From an uncultured Clostridium sp. (lineage in GTDB: Bacteria > Bacillota > Clostridia > Clostridiales > Clostridiaceae), in contig CAKVFO010000093.1 of the NCBI GenBank assembly GCA_934746785.1, positions 1 to 13,207 on the forward strand: a stretch of DNA of 13,207 bases. The letters are read 5' to 3'. How positions within the stretch are numbered: the first letter of the stretch is position 1; each line of letters begins with the position of its first letter. Shown piece after piece: positions 1 to 8,333 of this stretch. Position numbers and translations under genes: made by a program. Below the pieces are notes generated by a model that made no database searches, was not told where the DNA came from, and saw only the letters and a list, made by a program, of their open reading frames with translations.

Positions 1-546
1 ATCTAACTGCAAATCTGGAGTAACAATAATTATTTTTTTTGCTTCTACACCAGTTTGTTTCAAAATTACTTTCTTCATATAATTTGTCTGAACTATTATT
101 AAATGAGCCTTCTTTATAGACCTTTTTATAATACATCCTATAAAATATTGATGTATAAATAATAATCTTTCCTCTTTTTTAAAAAATGAAAACCTCTTAG
201 TTTTTTGAAATGGTATAAGCTGATGAATATAAACTATCTGTTTTATATTTAATCCAAAAACAATTGTATTCTGCAATGAAATTACTACGTCCGGTCTTAA
301 TTTGTTTATATATTTTTTTCCTTTATATAAATCAAATTTTAATCTTTCAATCCAACTATTCTTAACCTCTTTTAATACTATAACTTTTATATTTACTTTT
401 TCTTTAACATACTTTTCACCTAAAAGAAAAATCCATTCATATTCCTCGCCATACCTAGAAATATATTCATAAAATTCTTTTAATATTACAAGCGTTCCAC
501 CTGTACTAGCTGCTATATCATTTACAACTATCCTTTTCTTATACAA
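1..546 (-). CDS. Glycosyltransferase family 4-like protein, partial (N-terminal 182 residues)
   Basis: This is the N-terminal part of a GT-B glycosyltransferase; the C-terminal donor-binding half lies beyond the left edge. The frame is open from position 546 to position 1. I read the start as TTG at 546-544 because no ATG is available before the first stop upstream. A GGGGG purine tract lies nine bases before this TTG, and translation from it gives a proper GT-B opening: a basic residue pair, a hydrophobic strand, then NDIAASTGGTLVIL with the Gly-Gly typical of the acceptor-side loop. Around residues 105-160 there is an IHQLIPF segment and a SIKKAHLIIVQTNYMKK segment, like the linker strand of GT4 enzymes acting on lipid-linked sugars. 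It begins two bases after the stop of the preceding glycosyltransferase, so it is translationally coupled in the polysaccharide operon. The sugar and linkage cannot be told. The family is fairly sure and the TTG start likely. Confidence 0.8.
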   Translation of the reverse strand, partial: MYKKRIVVNDIAASTGGTLVILKEFYEYISRYGEEYEWIFLLGEKYVKEKVNIKVIVLKEVKNSWIERLKFDLYKGKKYINKLRPDVVISLQNTIVFGLNIKQIVYIHQLIPFQKTKRFSFFKKEERLLFIHQYFIGCIIKRSIKKAHLIIVQTNYMKKVILKQTGVEAKKIIIVTPDLQLD

Positions 547-548
547 CT

Positions 549-1712
549 TTAAAAACCCCCGTTGTCTTTTTTTACAATACTGTTCATATTTTCAACATAC
601 TTATTAAATGTGAAGTAATTATAAAACACTTCTTCTGCATTTTTTTTCATAACATTAAAATCTTCAGCTGTTTTTTCAGCAATACATTTTACACATTCGG
701 ATAAATTTTCACTATTAAAATTTATACCTGCCTTAAATTTATCAATTATGTCATAAGTATCACCTTTGGCTGAATTTAATATTGGAAGTCCATAGGAGAA
801 ATAATCTATTGACTTATAAGATAATGCTACTTCTGTACTCTTCTTATATCCATTAAACCCCAAGTCACAAGTCTGCAAAATATTTTGCTTTAATTTTTCA
901 TCAAATATACAACCATAATATATATATTTTATATTCTTACTTTTTAATTTTCCTTCTAGTATTTCCAGACTTTCTCCTTTTCCAATAATTTTTAAAAGAA
1001 CCTTTTTCTTTTCTTTTTCTTGTAAATCCTTTAAAATTTTAAGAAGTGATTCAAAATCATATATGTGTGAAATAGATCCTAGATAACCTATTGTTATTAA
1101 ATTATCATTTTTATTTTTAAAGTTAAGATCTAATTTGCATGATAATTTTTTAGATAAATATATTACATTGACATCATAGCTACTTAAAAATTTTTTCTTA
1201 AAATATTCAGATTCACAAATTATACATGATGCATTTTTCAGAGTATAATCTCTCATCTTCTTCCATATTAAACAAACTACTTTTTTCAATAAGTTACCTA
1301 ACCCCAAATTAATATGGAAAGCCTCCGGCCATACATCAACAATATCAACAATAGTTTTTACATTATTTTTTTTTGCATATTTAATTACTTGCATTCCACA
1401 TATATTGGGGGGAATTGCAACATAAATTATATCTGGTTTCTCATTTTTTAATGTTTTCTTTACTGATATTGAAAACAATATGTGCGAAATAACTCTACTA
1501 ATTGAAATATTCTTCACATATGGTTTGGTTTTAATTGGTATAAAAGCTTCTTCTTCATAAATTCTATACTTTTTTTCAGAATGATTAAAATCAGAATATA
1601 TTACTTTTACATCACTATATTTTTTCAAAAAAAATTCATATGCCAAATAAGGTCTTGATGTATTGACTTTATCAAAAAAACACGAAACTATTACTAACTT
1701 TTTTCTTTCCAT
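549..1712 (-). CDS. Glycosyltransferase family 4 (WbuB-like) in polysaccharide operon
   Basis: This 387-residue GT-B glycosyltransferase probably adds a sugar to the lipid-linked bacillosamine made by the upstream genes, on the cytoplasmic face of the membrane. The N-terminal half has the WbuB-like pattern: an opening strand KKLVIVSCFF, a PDIIYVAIPPN segment near residues 94-104, and VDIVDVWPEAF near 122-132, corresponding to the D-x-WPE motif of that group. The C-terminal donor domain starts near residue 205 (ITIGYLGSI) and carries STEVALSYKSIDYFSYGLPIL near 290-310, the equivalent of the acidic EX7E-type region. TTAGGAGAAG precedes the ATG. It sits where C. jejuni has PglA, but the sequence does not resemble PglA, so no symbol is given. 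The specificity is unknown. The gap to the acetyltransferase gene upstream is 40 bases without a terminator. Confidence 0.88.
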   Translation of the reverse strand: MERKKLVIVSCFFDKVNTSRPYLAYEFFLKKYSDVKVIYSDFNHSEKKYRIYEEEAFIPIKTKPYVKNISISRVISHILFSISVKKTLKNEKPDIIYVAIPPNICGMQVIKYAKKNNVKTIVDIVDVWPEAFHINLGLGNLLKKVVCLIWKKMRDYTLKNASCIICESEYFKKKFLSSYDVNVIYLSKKLSCKLDLNFKNKNDNLITIGYLGSISHIYDFESLLKILKDLQEKEKKKVLLKIIGKGESLEILEGKLKSKNIKYIYYGCIFDEKLKQNILQTCDLGFNGYKKSTEVALSYKSIDYFSYGLPILNSAKGDTYDIIDKFKAGINFNSENLSECVKCIAEKTAEDFNVMKKNAEEVFYNYFTFNKYVENMNSIVKKDNGGF

Positions 1713-1752
1713 AAACTTCTCCTAATTCTCCACCATTACTCCATTTTATACA

Positions 1753-2397
1753 TTATTGAAAACTAGAAATTATTTTCCCTGGAACCCCTACTACTGTTAC
1801 ATTTTCTTTTATATCTTTAATTATTACTGAACCTGCTCCAACAATACTGTTTTTTCCTATCATCTTTTTTTGAATTATCTTAACTCCAGTTCCAATCTCA
1901 ACACATTCGCAAATAGTACAATATCCTGAAATATTTACTCCAGGGTATAGTGTAACAAAATCCTTACATAAAACATCATGTCCTATAGTACAATTCCAAT
2001 CAACTATATTAAATCTTGATATTTTAGTATTTACAGAAATAACACTTCCAGCACATACAATACATCCTTCACCTAAAGTAGTATGAGTATAATCAATATA
2101 AGTTGAAGGATGTATTAATGTTGCTGCCTTAATCTCCAAATTGTTTTCTAATTTTTCAACTATTCTTTTTCTATTCCTAACATCAGCTATTGCACATGTA
2201 TAATATATCCCTTTAGCTTTCTCAATTAATTTAATATTTCCTAATACTTCATAACCATTAACTACTTTACCTTTTTGCATATTATCATCAACAAACCCTA
2301 AAATATTCCATTCCCTTTTATTTTTATTTATATCTTCAATAAGCCAGGCCACCTCTCTGCCAAGACCGCCTGCCCCTATTATTACAATATCCTTCAT
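1753..2397 (-). CDS. pglD: PglD-like UDP-4-amino-sugar N-acetyltransferase
   Basis: A 214-residue NeuD/PglD-family acetyltransferase, predicted to use acetyl-CoA to acetylate UDP-4-amino-4,6-dideoxy-GlcNAc, giving UDP-N,N'-diacetylbacillosamine. Residues 1-70 form the small Rossmann-like nucleotide-sugar domain (IVIIGAGGLGREV, then GFVDDN near 34-39). Residues from about 92 onward form a left-handed beta-helix of hexapeptide turns ending in VVGVPGK. Against C. jejuni PglD recalled from memory, the central region aligns without gaps and puts His140 of IGHDV on the catalytic His125, with Asp141 on Glu126. The ATG follows the pglC stop codon with no intervening base, and its GGAG lies inside the end of pglC, so the two are coupled. 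Length and neighbours (pglF, pglE, pglC) support this assignment over a sialic acid O-acetyltransferase. Confidence 0.9.
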   Translation of the reverse strand: MKDIVIIGAGGLGREVAWLIEDINKNKREWNILGFVDDNMQKGKVVNGYEVLGNIKLIEKAKGIYYTCAIADVRNRKRIVEKLENNLEIKAATLIHPSTYIDYTHTTLGEGCIVCAGSVISVNTKISRFNIVDWNCTIGHDVLCKDFVTLYPGVNISGYCTICECVEIGTGVKIIQKKMIGKNSIVGAGSVIIKDIKENVTVVGVPGKIISSFQ

Positions 2398-3012
2398 TTA
2401 ATTATCTCCATTAAAGTATTCTGTTGTTACATGATCCTTCTTATTAATACCTTCTCTTTTTAAAATCTTATAAAAAGTCATAAAAAATATCTTGATATCA
2501 AGTTTTAAGCTCCAATTGTCTACATAATAAACATCCAGCTTAAATTTCTCATGCCAAGACAAATTATTTCTTCCATTAACCTGTGCATATCCAGTAAGCC
2601 CTGGCATAACTTCATGCCTTCTTATTTGATTTTCATTATATAGAGGAATATATTGAGGAAGAAGAGGTCTTGGTCCTATAAGACTCATTTCTCCTCTTAA
2701 TATATTTATAAGTTCAGGTAATTCATCTATACTCAAACTTCTTAACTTACTTCCAAACTTAGTTATCCTCTTTTCATCCGGAAGGTTTTCACCATTTTTG
2801 TCCACAGTATTTTTCATAGTTCTAAACTTTATAAGTTCAAATTCCTTGTTATCTTTGCCTATCCTTTTCTGTCTGAATAATATCGGACTGCCAAGCTTAA
2901 TTTTTATTAAAAGAGCAGATACAATAAACAAAGGTAAAAATATTATTATGCCTCCTAATGCCGCAATAATATCAAAGCTTCTCTTTACTTTCAATGACAT
3001 CTTTTTAACCAT
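2398..3012 (-). CDS. pglC: PglC-like monotopic phosphoglycosyl transferase
   Basis: A 204-residue small phosphoglycosyl transferase that moves phospho-sugar, here probably phospho-N,N'-diacetylbacillosamine, from UDP to undecaprenyl phosphate and so starts the glycan. The N terminus (about 12-38) is one hydrophobic segment with a central Pro, the re-entrant membrane helix of PglC. The catalytic Asp-Glu pair is D96-E97 in RSLSIDELPELINIL. GEMSLIGPRPLL, MPGLTGYAQVNGRN and the closing HVTTEYFNG all match the conserved PglC core. From memory the end of C. jejuni PglC is HVTTEKFNG, and the length is almost the same, so similarity runs end to end and the bacillosamine-type specificity is plausible. 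AAAGGGGATAT precedes the ATG. It starts 19 bases after the aminotransferase gene. Confidence 0.94.
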   Translation of the reverse strand: MVKKMSLKVKRSFDIIAALGGIIIFLPLFIVSALLIKIKLGSPILFRQKRIGKDNKEFELIKFRTMKNTVDKNGENLPDEKRITKFGSKLRSLSIDELPELINILRGEMSLIGPRPLLPQYIPLYNENQIRRHEVMPGLTGYAQVNGRNNLSWHEKFKLDVYYVDNWSLKLDIKIFFMTFYKILKREGINKKDHVTTEYFNGDN

Positions 3013-3031
3013 ATATCCCCTTTAGAAATTG

Positions 3032-4168
3032 CTAAAAAATCTCTTTAATTAACCCTATTATTTTCTCCATATCATCTTCAGTGTTTTTAGTATCTGATGG
3101 CAGACATACACCTCTTAAAAATATCTCCTCTGCGATTGATCCTTCTTTTCTCTCTGAAATAAAGTCATATTTTTTAAAGAAGGGCTGTAAATGCATTGGT
3201 TTCCAAATATGACGTGCCTCAATATTATTTTTATCAAGTAATTCTATAACATCTACTGGCTTTACTGATGATTTCAAGCTTATCAATGCACAACTTAACC
3301 ATTCATTACTTTTAGAATCTTTCATGTTATTTTTCATCTCTATAAATGGAATATTCTCAAAGGATTTTTTATAAGCATTATATATTTCTCTTTTCTGCTT
3401 AACTCGTGTATCTATAACCCTCATCTGTCCTCTTCCTATTCCCGCTAAAATATTAGACATTCTATAGTTATAGCCTAACTCCTTATGTTCATAATACCTT
3501 TTATTTTCTCTTGACTGAGTAATCCAAAACTTTGCCTTTTCAATCATATTAATATTATTTGACAAAAGCATTCCTCCGCCAGAAGTTGTAATTATCTTAT
3601 TACCATTGAAGGAAAATATACTTAAGTCCCCAAAACTACCAAGCTTCTTATTTTTATACTCAGATCCTAAAGCTTCTGCTGAATCCTCTATTATAGGTAC
3701 ATTATATTTATTACAAATAAATCTTATCTCATCGTATTTAGCACTTTCCCCATATAAATCCACCACTATTACAGCCTTTGGTATCTTATTTATTTTTATA
3801 TACTTTTTAAATGCTCTTTCTAAGGCTATTGGAGACATGTTCCAACTTTCTAAATCCGAATCAATAAAAACAGGAATTGCATTTTCATATATTATTGGAT
3901 TACAACTAGCAGCAAAAGTAAGACTTGAGCAAAAAACAATATCCCCAGGCTTTACACCAACACATTTTAATGCCATATGAATAGCAGATGTTCCAGATAC
4001 TGTTGCCAGAGCCCCCTCAACACCTATATACTCACTAACTTCTCTTTCAAATTCATCAACATTTTTACCAAGAGGTGCTATCCAATTGCTTTTAAATGCC
4101 TCATCTATAAATTTCTTTTCTTTTCCTCCCATATGTGGTGATGATAAATATATTTTTTTATAGCTCAT
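3032..4168 (-). CDS. pglE: PglE-like PLP-dependent UDP-4-keto-sugar aminotransferase
   Basis: A 378-residue DegT/DnrJ/EryC1 aminotransferase, predicted to transfer an amino group, probably from glutamate, to C4 of UDP-4-keto-6-deoxy-GlcNAc using pyridoxal phosphate. The N terminus has SSPHMGGKE and NWIAPLGKNVDEFE, both close to C. jejuni PglE. SGTSAIHMAL (58-67) is the phosphate-binding turn, D162 in IIEDSAEALGS is the pyridine-nitrogen partner, and K191 in SFNGNKIITTSGGGM is the Schiff-base lysine. The C-terminal part keeps ENKRYYEHKELGYNYRMSN and a late HIWKPMH segment that helps form the active site. The length is normal for the family. The upstream pglF stop codon is TAG, and that AG is the start of this gene's AGGAG, ten bases before the ATG, so the pair is coupled. 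Confidence 0.94.
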   Translation of the reverse strand: MSYKKIYLSSPHMGGKEKKFIDEAFKSNWIAPLGKNVDEFEREVSEYIGVEGALATVSGTSAIHMALKCVGVKPGDIVFCSSLTFAASCNPIIYENAIPVFIDSDLESWNMSPIALERAFKKYIKINKIPKAVIVVDLYGESAKYDEIRFICNKYNVPIIEDSAEALGSEYKNKKLGSFGDLSIFSFNGNKIITTSGGGMLLSNNINMIEKAKFWITQSRENKRYYEHKELGYNYRMSNILAGIGRGQMRVIDTRVKQKREIYNAYKKSFENIPFIEMKNNMKDSKSNEWLSCALISLKSSVKPVDVIELLDKNNIEARHIWKPMHLQPFFKKYDFISERKEGSIAEEIFLRGVCLPSDTKNTEDDMEKIIGLIKEIF

Positions 4169-4178
4169 AATATATCTC

Positions 4179-6035
4179 CTATTCCATAAACTTCATGCTT
4201 TTCTCCCCCTTATAAGTTGGAACAATCTTCTTCATTTCTTTTTGAACACTGTTTAAATCATTATTCTTGCCAACATATAAAAGATTATTAAGCATTACTT
4301 TTAACTTTTTATAGTCAATATCGCCAGGTCTTCCTATAAATATTTTTTCATGCCCAGTCTTACTAAGACCTTCTTCATTCATTAATAGCTCTTCATATAG
4401 CTTTTCTCCCGGCCTTAATCCTGTAACCTTTATTTCAATATCTCTTCCTGGTTCAAAACCTGAAAGTTTTATTAAATTCTCTGCCAAATCATAAATCTTC
4501 ACTGGTTTCCCCATATTCAGGACAAAAATCTCTCCCCCTTTTGCATAGGCTCCTGCCTGAATTACAAGCTGTGCTGCTTCTGGTATAGTCATAAAATATC
4601 TTGTTATTTCTTTATGAGTAACAGTAACAGGCCCACCTCTTGCTATCTGTTTCTTAAAAAGTGGAATAACAGAGCCATTTGAACCTAAAACATTACCAAA
4701 TCTTACTGCTACAAATTCAGTTTTGCTTATTTTATCTATTCCCTGTATAATCATTTCACATATTCTCTTAGTTGCACCCATTATACTTGTTGGGTTAACA
4801 GCTTTATCCGTTGATATCAATACAAATTTCTTTACATTATATAAACTTGCAATTTCTACCGTATTCAAAGTTCCAAATACATTATTTTTAATAGCTTCCA
4901 TTGGACTATCTTCCATAAGAGGCACATGTTTATGGGCTGCTGCATGAAATACGACATCGGGTTCATAAATAGAGAAAATATCTTCTAGTCTCTTTCTGTC
5001 TCTTACTGAACCTATTAATGTTGTAATACGTATATCTCTAAATTGTGATAACAATTCATTCTGTATTTCATAAGCATTATTTTCATATATATCAAAGATA
5101 ATAACTTCCTTAGGTCTAAATCTGCACACCTGCCTTAATATCTCAGAGCCTATAGACCCTCCGCCACCCGTAACCATAATTACTTTTCCTTTTATGTAAT
5201 CTACTATTTCTTCATCATTTAACTTAACCTGTTCTCTATCTAAAAGATCTTCTATCTCCACATTTCTTATTTTACTTAATATAACAGTACCATTTATAAT
5301 TTCTGATACTGAAGGAACTCTTTTAACTTTAACTTGTACATCCTTACATATATTAAGAAATTCCTTCAATGTTTTTGAACTTAAATTTGCTATTGCTATA
5401 ATAATTTCATCTATTTCTTTTTCTCTACATATATTGCAAATATCATTTCTTGTACCATAAACTTTAACTCCAGCTATATAAGTCCCTGCCTTTGATATAT
5501 CATCATCTATAACTGCTACAACTTTCTGATTATATTCTGGTTTCCTTTTACACTCATTAATTACTATAGCCCCTGCACTCCCTGCACCAATTACAAGTAT
5601 TTTCTTTATACCCTCTTTCTTATTAATAGCAGCATTACACATAATTCTTTTTTTTATTCTATAACTTATTCTCATACCAATACTTAAAAATATTATTAAA
5701 AAAGATGAAATTATAGATACTAATAATGGAATTCTTTCTTTATCTGCAATAGAAACAAAAAAGATAATTAAACTTGATGTTAAAATACTTGTTACTCCCG
5801 ACATAAATTCATCTATACTTGCAAGACTCCATATACTTTCATACTGCTTAAAAATATAGAAAGAAATTATATATAATATAGATACAGCTATAATTCTATA
5901 TATTTTGTCTATATATATTGCTGCTATATAATTAATTTCTATATCAATAAACTTATATCTTATGCAGAATGCTATGAAATACGCTAAGAGTATAAACAAG
6001 AAATCTACTATAACCAATATATATTTCTTATTCAT
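4179..6035 (-). CDS. pglF: PglF-like membrane UDP-GlcNAc 4,6-dehydratase
   Basis: A 618-residue member of the PglF/WbpM/CapD polysaccharide biosynthesis family. It is predicted to convert UDP-GlcNAc to the 4-keto-6-deoxy sugar that feeds PglE. Four membrane helices occupy roughly residues 5-130. They are followed by a first nucleotide-binding fold (ILVIGAGSAGAIV, about 146-158) and the catalytic SDR domain (VMVTGGGGSIGSE, about 286-298). The active site is the family variant in which Tyr of YxxxK is Met: TSIMGATKR, with M419 and K423. FHAAAHKHVPLME and GLRPGEKLYEE are also family signatures. I chose the ATG at 6035 because AGGAG lies eight bases before it; a TTG two codons upstream at 6041 is too close to that site. 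The C-terminal tail is charged. The related CapD/EpsC enzymes are the main alternative, but pglE, pglC and pglD follow directly. Confidence 0.93.
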   Translation of the reverse strand: MNKKYILVIVDFLFILLAYFIAFCIRYKFIDIEINYIAAIYIDKIYRIIAVSILYIISFYIFKQYESIWSLASIDEFMSGVTSILTSSLIIFFVSIADKERIPLLVSIISSFLIIFLSIGMRISYRIKKRIMCNAAINKKEGIKKILVIGAGSAGAIVINECKRKPEYNQKVVAVIDDDISKAGTYIAGVKVYGTRNDICNICREKEIDEIIIAIANLSSKTLKEFLNICKDVQVKVKRVPSVSEIINGTVILSKIRNVEIEDLLDREQVKLNDEEIVDYIKGKVIMVTGGGGSIGSEILRQVCRFRPKEVIIFDIYENNAYEIQNELLSQFRDIRITTLIGSVRDRKRLEDIFSIYEPDVVFHAAAHKHVPLMEDSPMEAIKNNVFGTLNTVEIASLYNVKKFVLISTDKAVNPTSIMGATKRICEMIIQGIDKISKTEFVAVRFGNVLGSNGSVIPLFKKQIARGGPVTVTHKEITRYFMTIPEAAQLVIQAGAYAKGGEIFVLNMGKPVKIYDLAENLIKLSGFEPGRDIEIKVTGLRPGEKLYEELLMNEEGLSKTGHEKIFIGRPGDIDYKKLKVMLNNLLYVGKNNDLNSVQKEMKKIVPTYKGEKSMKFME

Positions 6036-6060
6036 AATCAAAACTCCTATTCACACCAAC

Positions 6061-6753
6061 TCATCTATTATCTATCACTTTTCTCTTTTTCTTACGCTCT
6101 CCTCTTTCTCCATAATAATAATAGTATTTCTTTTCTCTATTTTTAGATTTATTAAGAACTAATCCTAAAATATTTGCATCAACTTTTTGAAGCAATTCCT
6201 TAGCTGAAACAATATCATCCTTCTTTGTCTTTTCTGCTTCAACAACAATAATAGTTCCATCAGCTTTTACTGATAATAGCTGTGCATCTGTAACTGCCTG
6301 TAATGGAGCTGAATCTAGTATTATAAGATCATACATTTCTTTGAGCTTATTTATAAACAAGGTAAGCTGATTAGATCCAAGCATTTCAGAAGGATTAGGT
6401 GGAATTGGTCCTGATGTTAATATACTTAAATAATCATTATATTTATACTCTAAGTTTTCTATTTCACCCTTACCAACTAAAATATCTGATAATCCTCTTA
6501 GATTTGATATTTTAAATTTCTTGTGTATAGATGGTTTTCTTAAATCGCAGTCCATAAGCAATACCTTTTTATTTTCCTGAGCAAAAGATAATGCTAAATT
6601 ACATGATGTCATGGACTTCCCTTCCCCTGCTCTTGAACTAGTTACTACAATACTTCTTATTTCTTTATCAAGAGAAGAATATCGAATATTAGTTCTTAAT
6701 GTTTTATAACTTTCTGATACTATTGACTTAGGATTATCCTCAACAATAAACAT
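6061..6753 (-). CDS. capB: CapB/CpsD-type bacterial tyrosine kinase (BY-kinase)
   Basis: A 230-residue cytoplasmic autokinase that works with the adjacent membrane modulator to control polymer length and export. The start EDNPKSIVSESYKTLRTNI is the usual BY-kinase opening and includes the oligomerisation ExxRTN-like region. Walker A is SSRAGEGKSMTSCN with K46, Walker A' is VLLMDCDLRKP (64-74), and Walker B is LIILDSAPL (143-151). The C-terminal tail has five tyrosines in a row, Y210-Y214, followed by a very basic end. This is the autophosphorylation cluster. AGGGGGAATAAG precedes the ATG, and the gap to the modulator gene is 11 bases. No PHP-type or low-molecular-weight tyrosine phosphatase gene is in the window, although such a gene often accompanies this pair. 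Confidence 0.93.
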   Translation of the reverse strand: MFIVEDNPKSIVSESYKTLRTNIRYSSLDKEIRSIVVTSSRAGEGKSMTSCNLALSFAQENKKVLLMDCDLRKPSIHKKFKISNLRGLSDILVGKGEIENLEYKYNDYLSILTSGPIPPNPSEMLGSNQLTLFINKLKEMYDLIILDSAPLQAVTDAQLLSVKADGTIIVVEAEKTKKDDIVSAKELLQKVDANILGLVLNKSKNREKKYYYYYGERGERKKKRKVIDNR

Positions 6754-6764
6754 TCTTATTCCCC

Positions 6765-7457
6765 CTATTTAAACATATCAAAACTTGGTATATCACCTAT
6801 TACAGTTATTCCAATACTATTTTCCAAATTCTTTTTATCTGAAAATGTATTATCAATATATTCAAGAGATAATGATAATACTAAACCTAGTATTACGCCT
6901 GAAAAAAATCCTATAGTTACATTTAAAATATTATTAGGACTAGATGGTTTTTCTGGTAGATATATATCTTCAACTATTTGAATATTAGCATTTGATATAA
7001 GACTATTTGAATAATTTACAAATTCACTTGATATTGATTCTAATACCTCTTTAGCTCTATATCTATCTTCATCTACATATGTAACCTCTATTATCTGAGT
7101 ATTGTCTTTAGGAATAACTTTTAAATTTTTCAAAACATCCATACTGTTCATATCAATATCATTCTTTTCAAGAGATGATGTTACTAATGTTCTTGTTTGT
7201 ATTATGTCAGCATAAGTTTGTAAAATCTTTTGATACATCTGTATATCATTATTGTTATACAGATTATTGCCCTTAACACTTTCAGAATTTTCTTTTCCTA
7301 TAAAGAGTTTTGTACTAGCTGTATATCTAGGTGTAACAATAAGAAATGTAACTATCAAAGAAATTATAATTCCAAGTACAGTAGATAAAACTAGTACCTT
7401 CCACCTTTTTCTTAAAGAAGTTAGTATATCACTTAAATCTATTTCTCTTTCTTCCAT
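6765..7457 (-). CDS. capA: CapA/Wzz-type polysaccharide co-polymerase (kinase modulator)
   Basis: A 230-residue membrane protein of the Wzz/CapA/CpsC family that sets chain length and activates the separate kinase encoded next. It has an N-terminal membrane helix (about 19-41, after SLRKRWKV), an extracellular part with YTASTKLFIG and a long helical region, a proline-rich YLPEKPSSPNN before the second helix (about 176-196), and a short cytoplasmic tail ending DIPSFDMFK. This is the Gram-positive split arrangement in which the kinase is a separate polypeptide. I chose the ATG at 7457 because AAAGGGAG lies just before it and MEEREIDLSD is a normal start for the family. An in-frame ATG at 7490 adds 11 residues but has no ribosome binding site. 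It is the first gene of the operon. Confidence 0.9.
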   Translation of the reverse strand: MEEREIDLSDILTSLRKRWKVLVLSTVLGIIISLIVTFLIVTPRYTASTKLFIGKENSESVKGNNLYNNNDIQMYQKILQTYADIIQTRTLVTSSLEKNDIDMNSMDVLKNLKVIPKDNTQIIEVTYVDEDRYRAKEVLESISSEFVNYSNSLISNANIQIVEDIYLPEKPSSPNNILNVTIGFFSGVILGLVLSLSLEYIDNTFSDKKNLENSIGITVIGDIPSFDMFK

Positions 7458-7490
7458 AAATCTCCCTTTCATATCATGGCTATAGTTCAT

Positions 7491-7649
7491 GTTATGCTTA
7501 TTTTTTTTTCAATATGACATTAAGATAATTTTAAAAATTATTATGTAAATTTTACTTTTTTATAATATAATTATGTAATATATTTTACTTTTAAATAAAA
7601 AATTAGCATGTCCATAGTTCTTAATGTCTTATTTAAATTTCCTATACGT
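7491..7649 (-). promoter_or_regulatory. Control region of the polysaccharide operon
   Basis: This A/T-rich leader between the DUF488 terminator and capA must contain the operon promoter. Two direct copies of a dyad are visible: GTAAATTTTAC at 7545-7555 and GTAATATATTTTAC at 7575-7588. Each is preceded by TTAT and followed by TTTT, and they are about 30 bases apart. A perfect 10-bp inverted repeat, GACATTAAGA at 7516-7525 and TCTTAATGTC at 7619-7628, brackets them. A weak minus-strand -35/-10 pair (TTTACA at 7549-7544, TATCTT at 7527-7522, 16-base spacer) is possible. The 9-T run at 7501-7509 sits in the untranslated leader. The assignment as regulatory DNA is inference from position and symmetry. 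Confidence 0.45.
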
Positions 7650-7708
7650 AAAAAAACTCTAAAAATCTAAGATTCCATATTTATTTAGAACCTTAAATCT
7701 TTAGAGTT
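7650..7708 (-). terminator. Intrinsic terminator of the DUF488 gene
   Basis: A 17-bp stem (7655-7671 with 7692-7708) and a 20-base loop, followed in the minus direction by seven U residues (A run at 7650-7656). The two non-Watson-Crick positions would be G-U pairs in minus-strand RNA but A-C mismatches in plus-strand RNA, so the hairpin serves the minus strand. It begins eight bases after the DUF488 stop codon. Confidence 0.85.
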
Positions 7709-7715
7709 AGATTTA

Positions 7716-8333
7716 TTATTCTAGATGCTCCACTCTTCTTCCTATTTGTCTGTTTGCCTTTTTATATGATTCAACTATAAGTTCCTCTTCACTCTTCTGT
7801 AATCCAAGCAATTCATCCATACTTATCTGATTTCTATTAGGATAGTATTTTTTGAGAAGTCTTCTTTCTATTTCTTCCTGATTAATTACTAAATAGTCAT
7901 CTAAAATATGTTTAACTTCAAAACCATTATTAATTAATTCTCTTCCAAGCAAAATACTTCTGTGACATCTTAAAGGATCCTGCATAGCTCCAAGAAGTAC
8001 TATTTTATATCCTTTATTACATCCAACCTTTAGTCTTTCTATTCCTTTTTTAAATGGCTTTTCTTTTATTACCTTATCAAAATCTGCAAATCCTTCATTA
8101 TTATATGACTCTTTTCCTAAAAGCCTATTAGCTCCAAATTCTTCTCCCATATATATGTATTTGAAACCTGCCTTTGTTAATAAATATCTTATTGTTTCTT
8201 TATCAAATTGAATATTGTATTTAGAGTATGGAATCCCTCTTATATCTACTACACAATCTATATTAAATCTCTTTAACATATCTATTAATTTTTCTATTGT
8301 ATAGTTTGAATGTCCTATCGTATATATTTTCAT
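7716..8333 (-). CDS. DUF488 family protein
   Basis: A 205-residue protein of the DUF488 family, whose biochemical role is not established. Family landmarks visible are TIGHSN at residues 5-10, VVDIRGIPYSKYN at 28-40, the YMGEEFG segment near 61-67, and DPLRCHRSILLGREL at 119-133 with the conserved C123-H124-R125. The position usually written as C-x-E before DP reads GAMQDP here, so a commonly conserved Cys and Glu are absent while the CHR motif is kept. The C-terminal 40 residues are charged and helical. AAGGAG lies six bases before the ATG. The gene is transcribed alone, with its own terminator, and is divergent from the synthase-receptor pair. No functional link to either neighbour is visible. 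Confidence 0.88.
   Translation of the reverse strand: MKIYTIGHSNYTIEKLIDMLKRFNIDCVVDIRGIPYSKYNIQFDKETIRYLLTKAGFKYIYMGEEFGANRLLGKESYNNEGFADFDKVIKEKPFKKGIERLKVGCNKGYKIVLLGAMQDPLRCHRSILLGRELINNGFEVKHILDDYLVINQEEIERRLLKKYYPNRNQISMDELLGLQKSEEELIVESYKKANRQIGRRVEHLE

Noticed and set aside
1975..1998. Apparent loss of the catalytic His in the PglD-like acetyltransferase, with the motif reading DWNC where I first placed the EH pair.
   Set aside because: A longer ungapped alignment with C. jejuni PglD shifts the register: His140 in IGHDV falls on the catalytic His125 and Asp141 on Glu126, so the active site is intact.
3606..3980. Plus-strand frames opposite the operon genes (also 2798-3025, 4723-4947, 5962-6162 and 7252-7485).
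   Set aside because: Each is a mirror of a well-supported minus-strand gene and shows no start signal or recognisable protein pattern.
7458..7490. An 11-residue longer start for the chain-length modulator.
   Set aside because: There is no ribosome binding site before 7490, and AAAGGGAG directly precedes the ATG at 7457, which gives the usual family N terminus.
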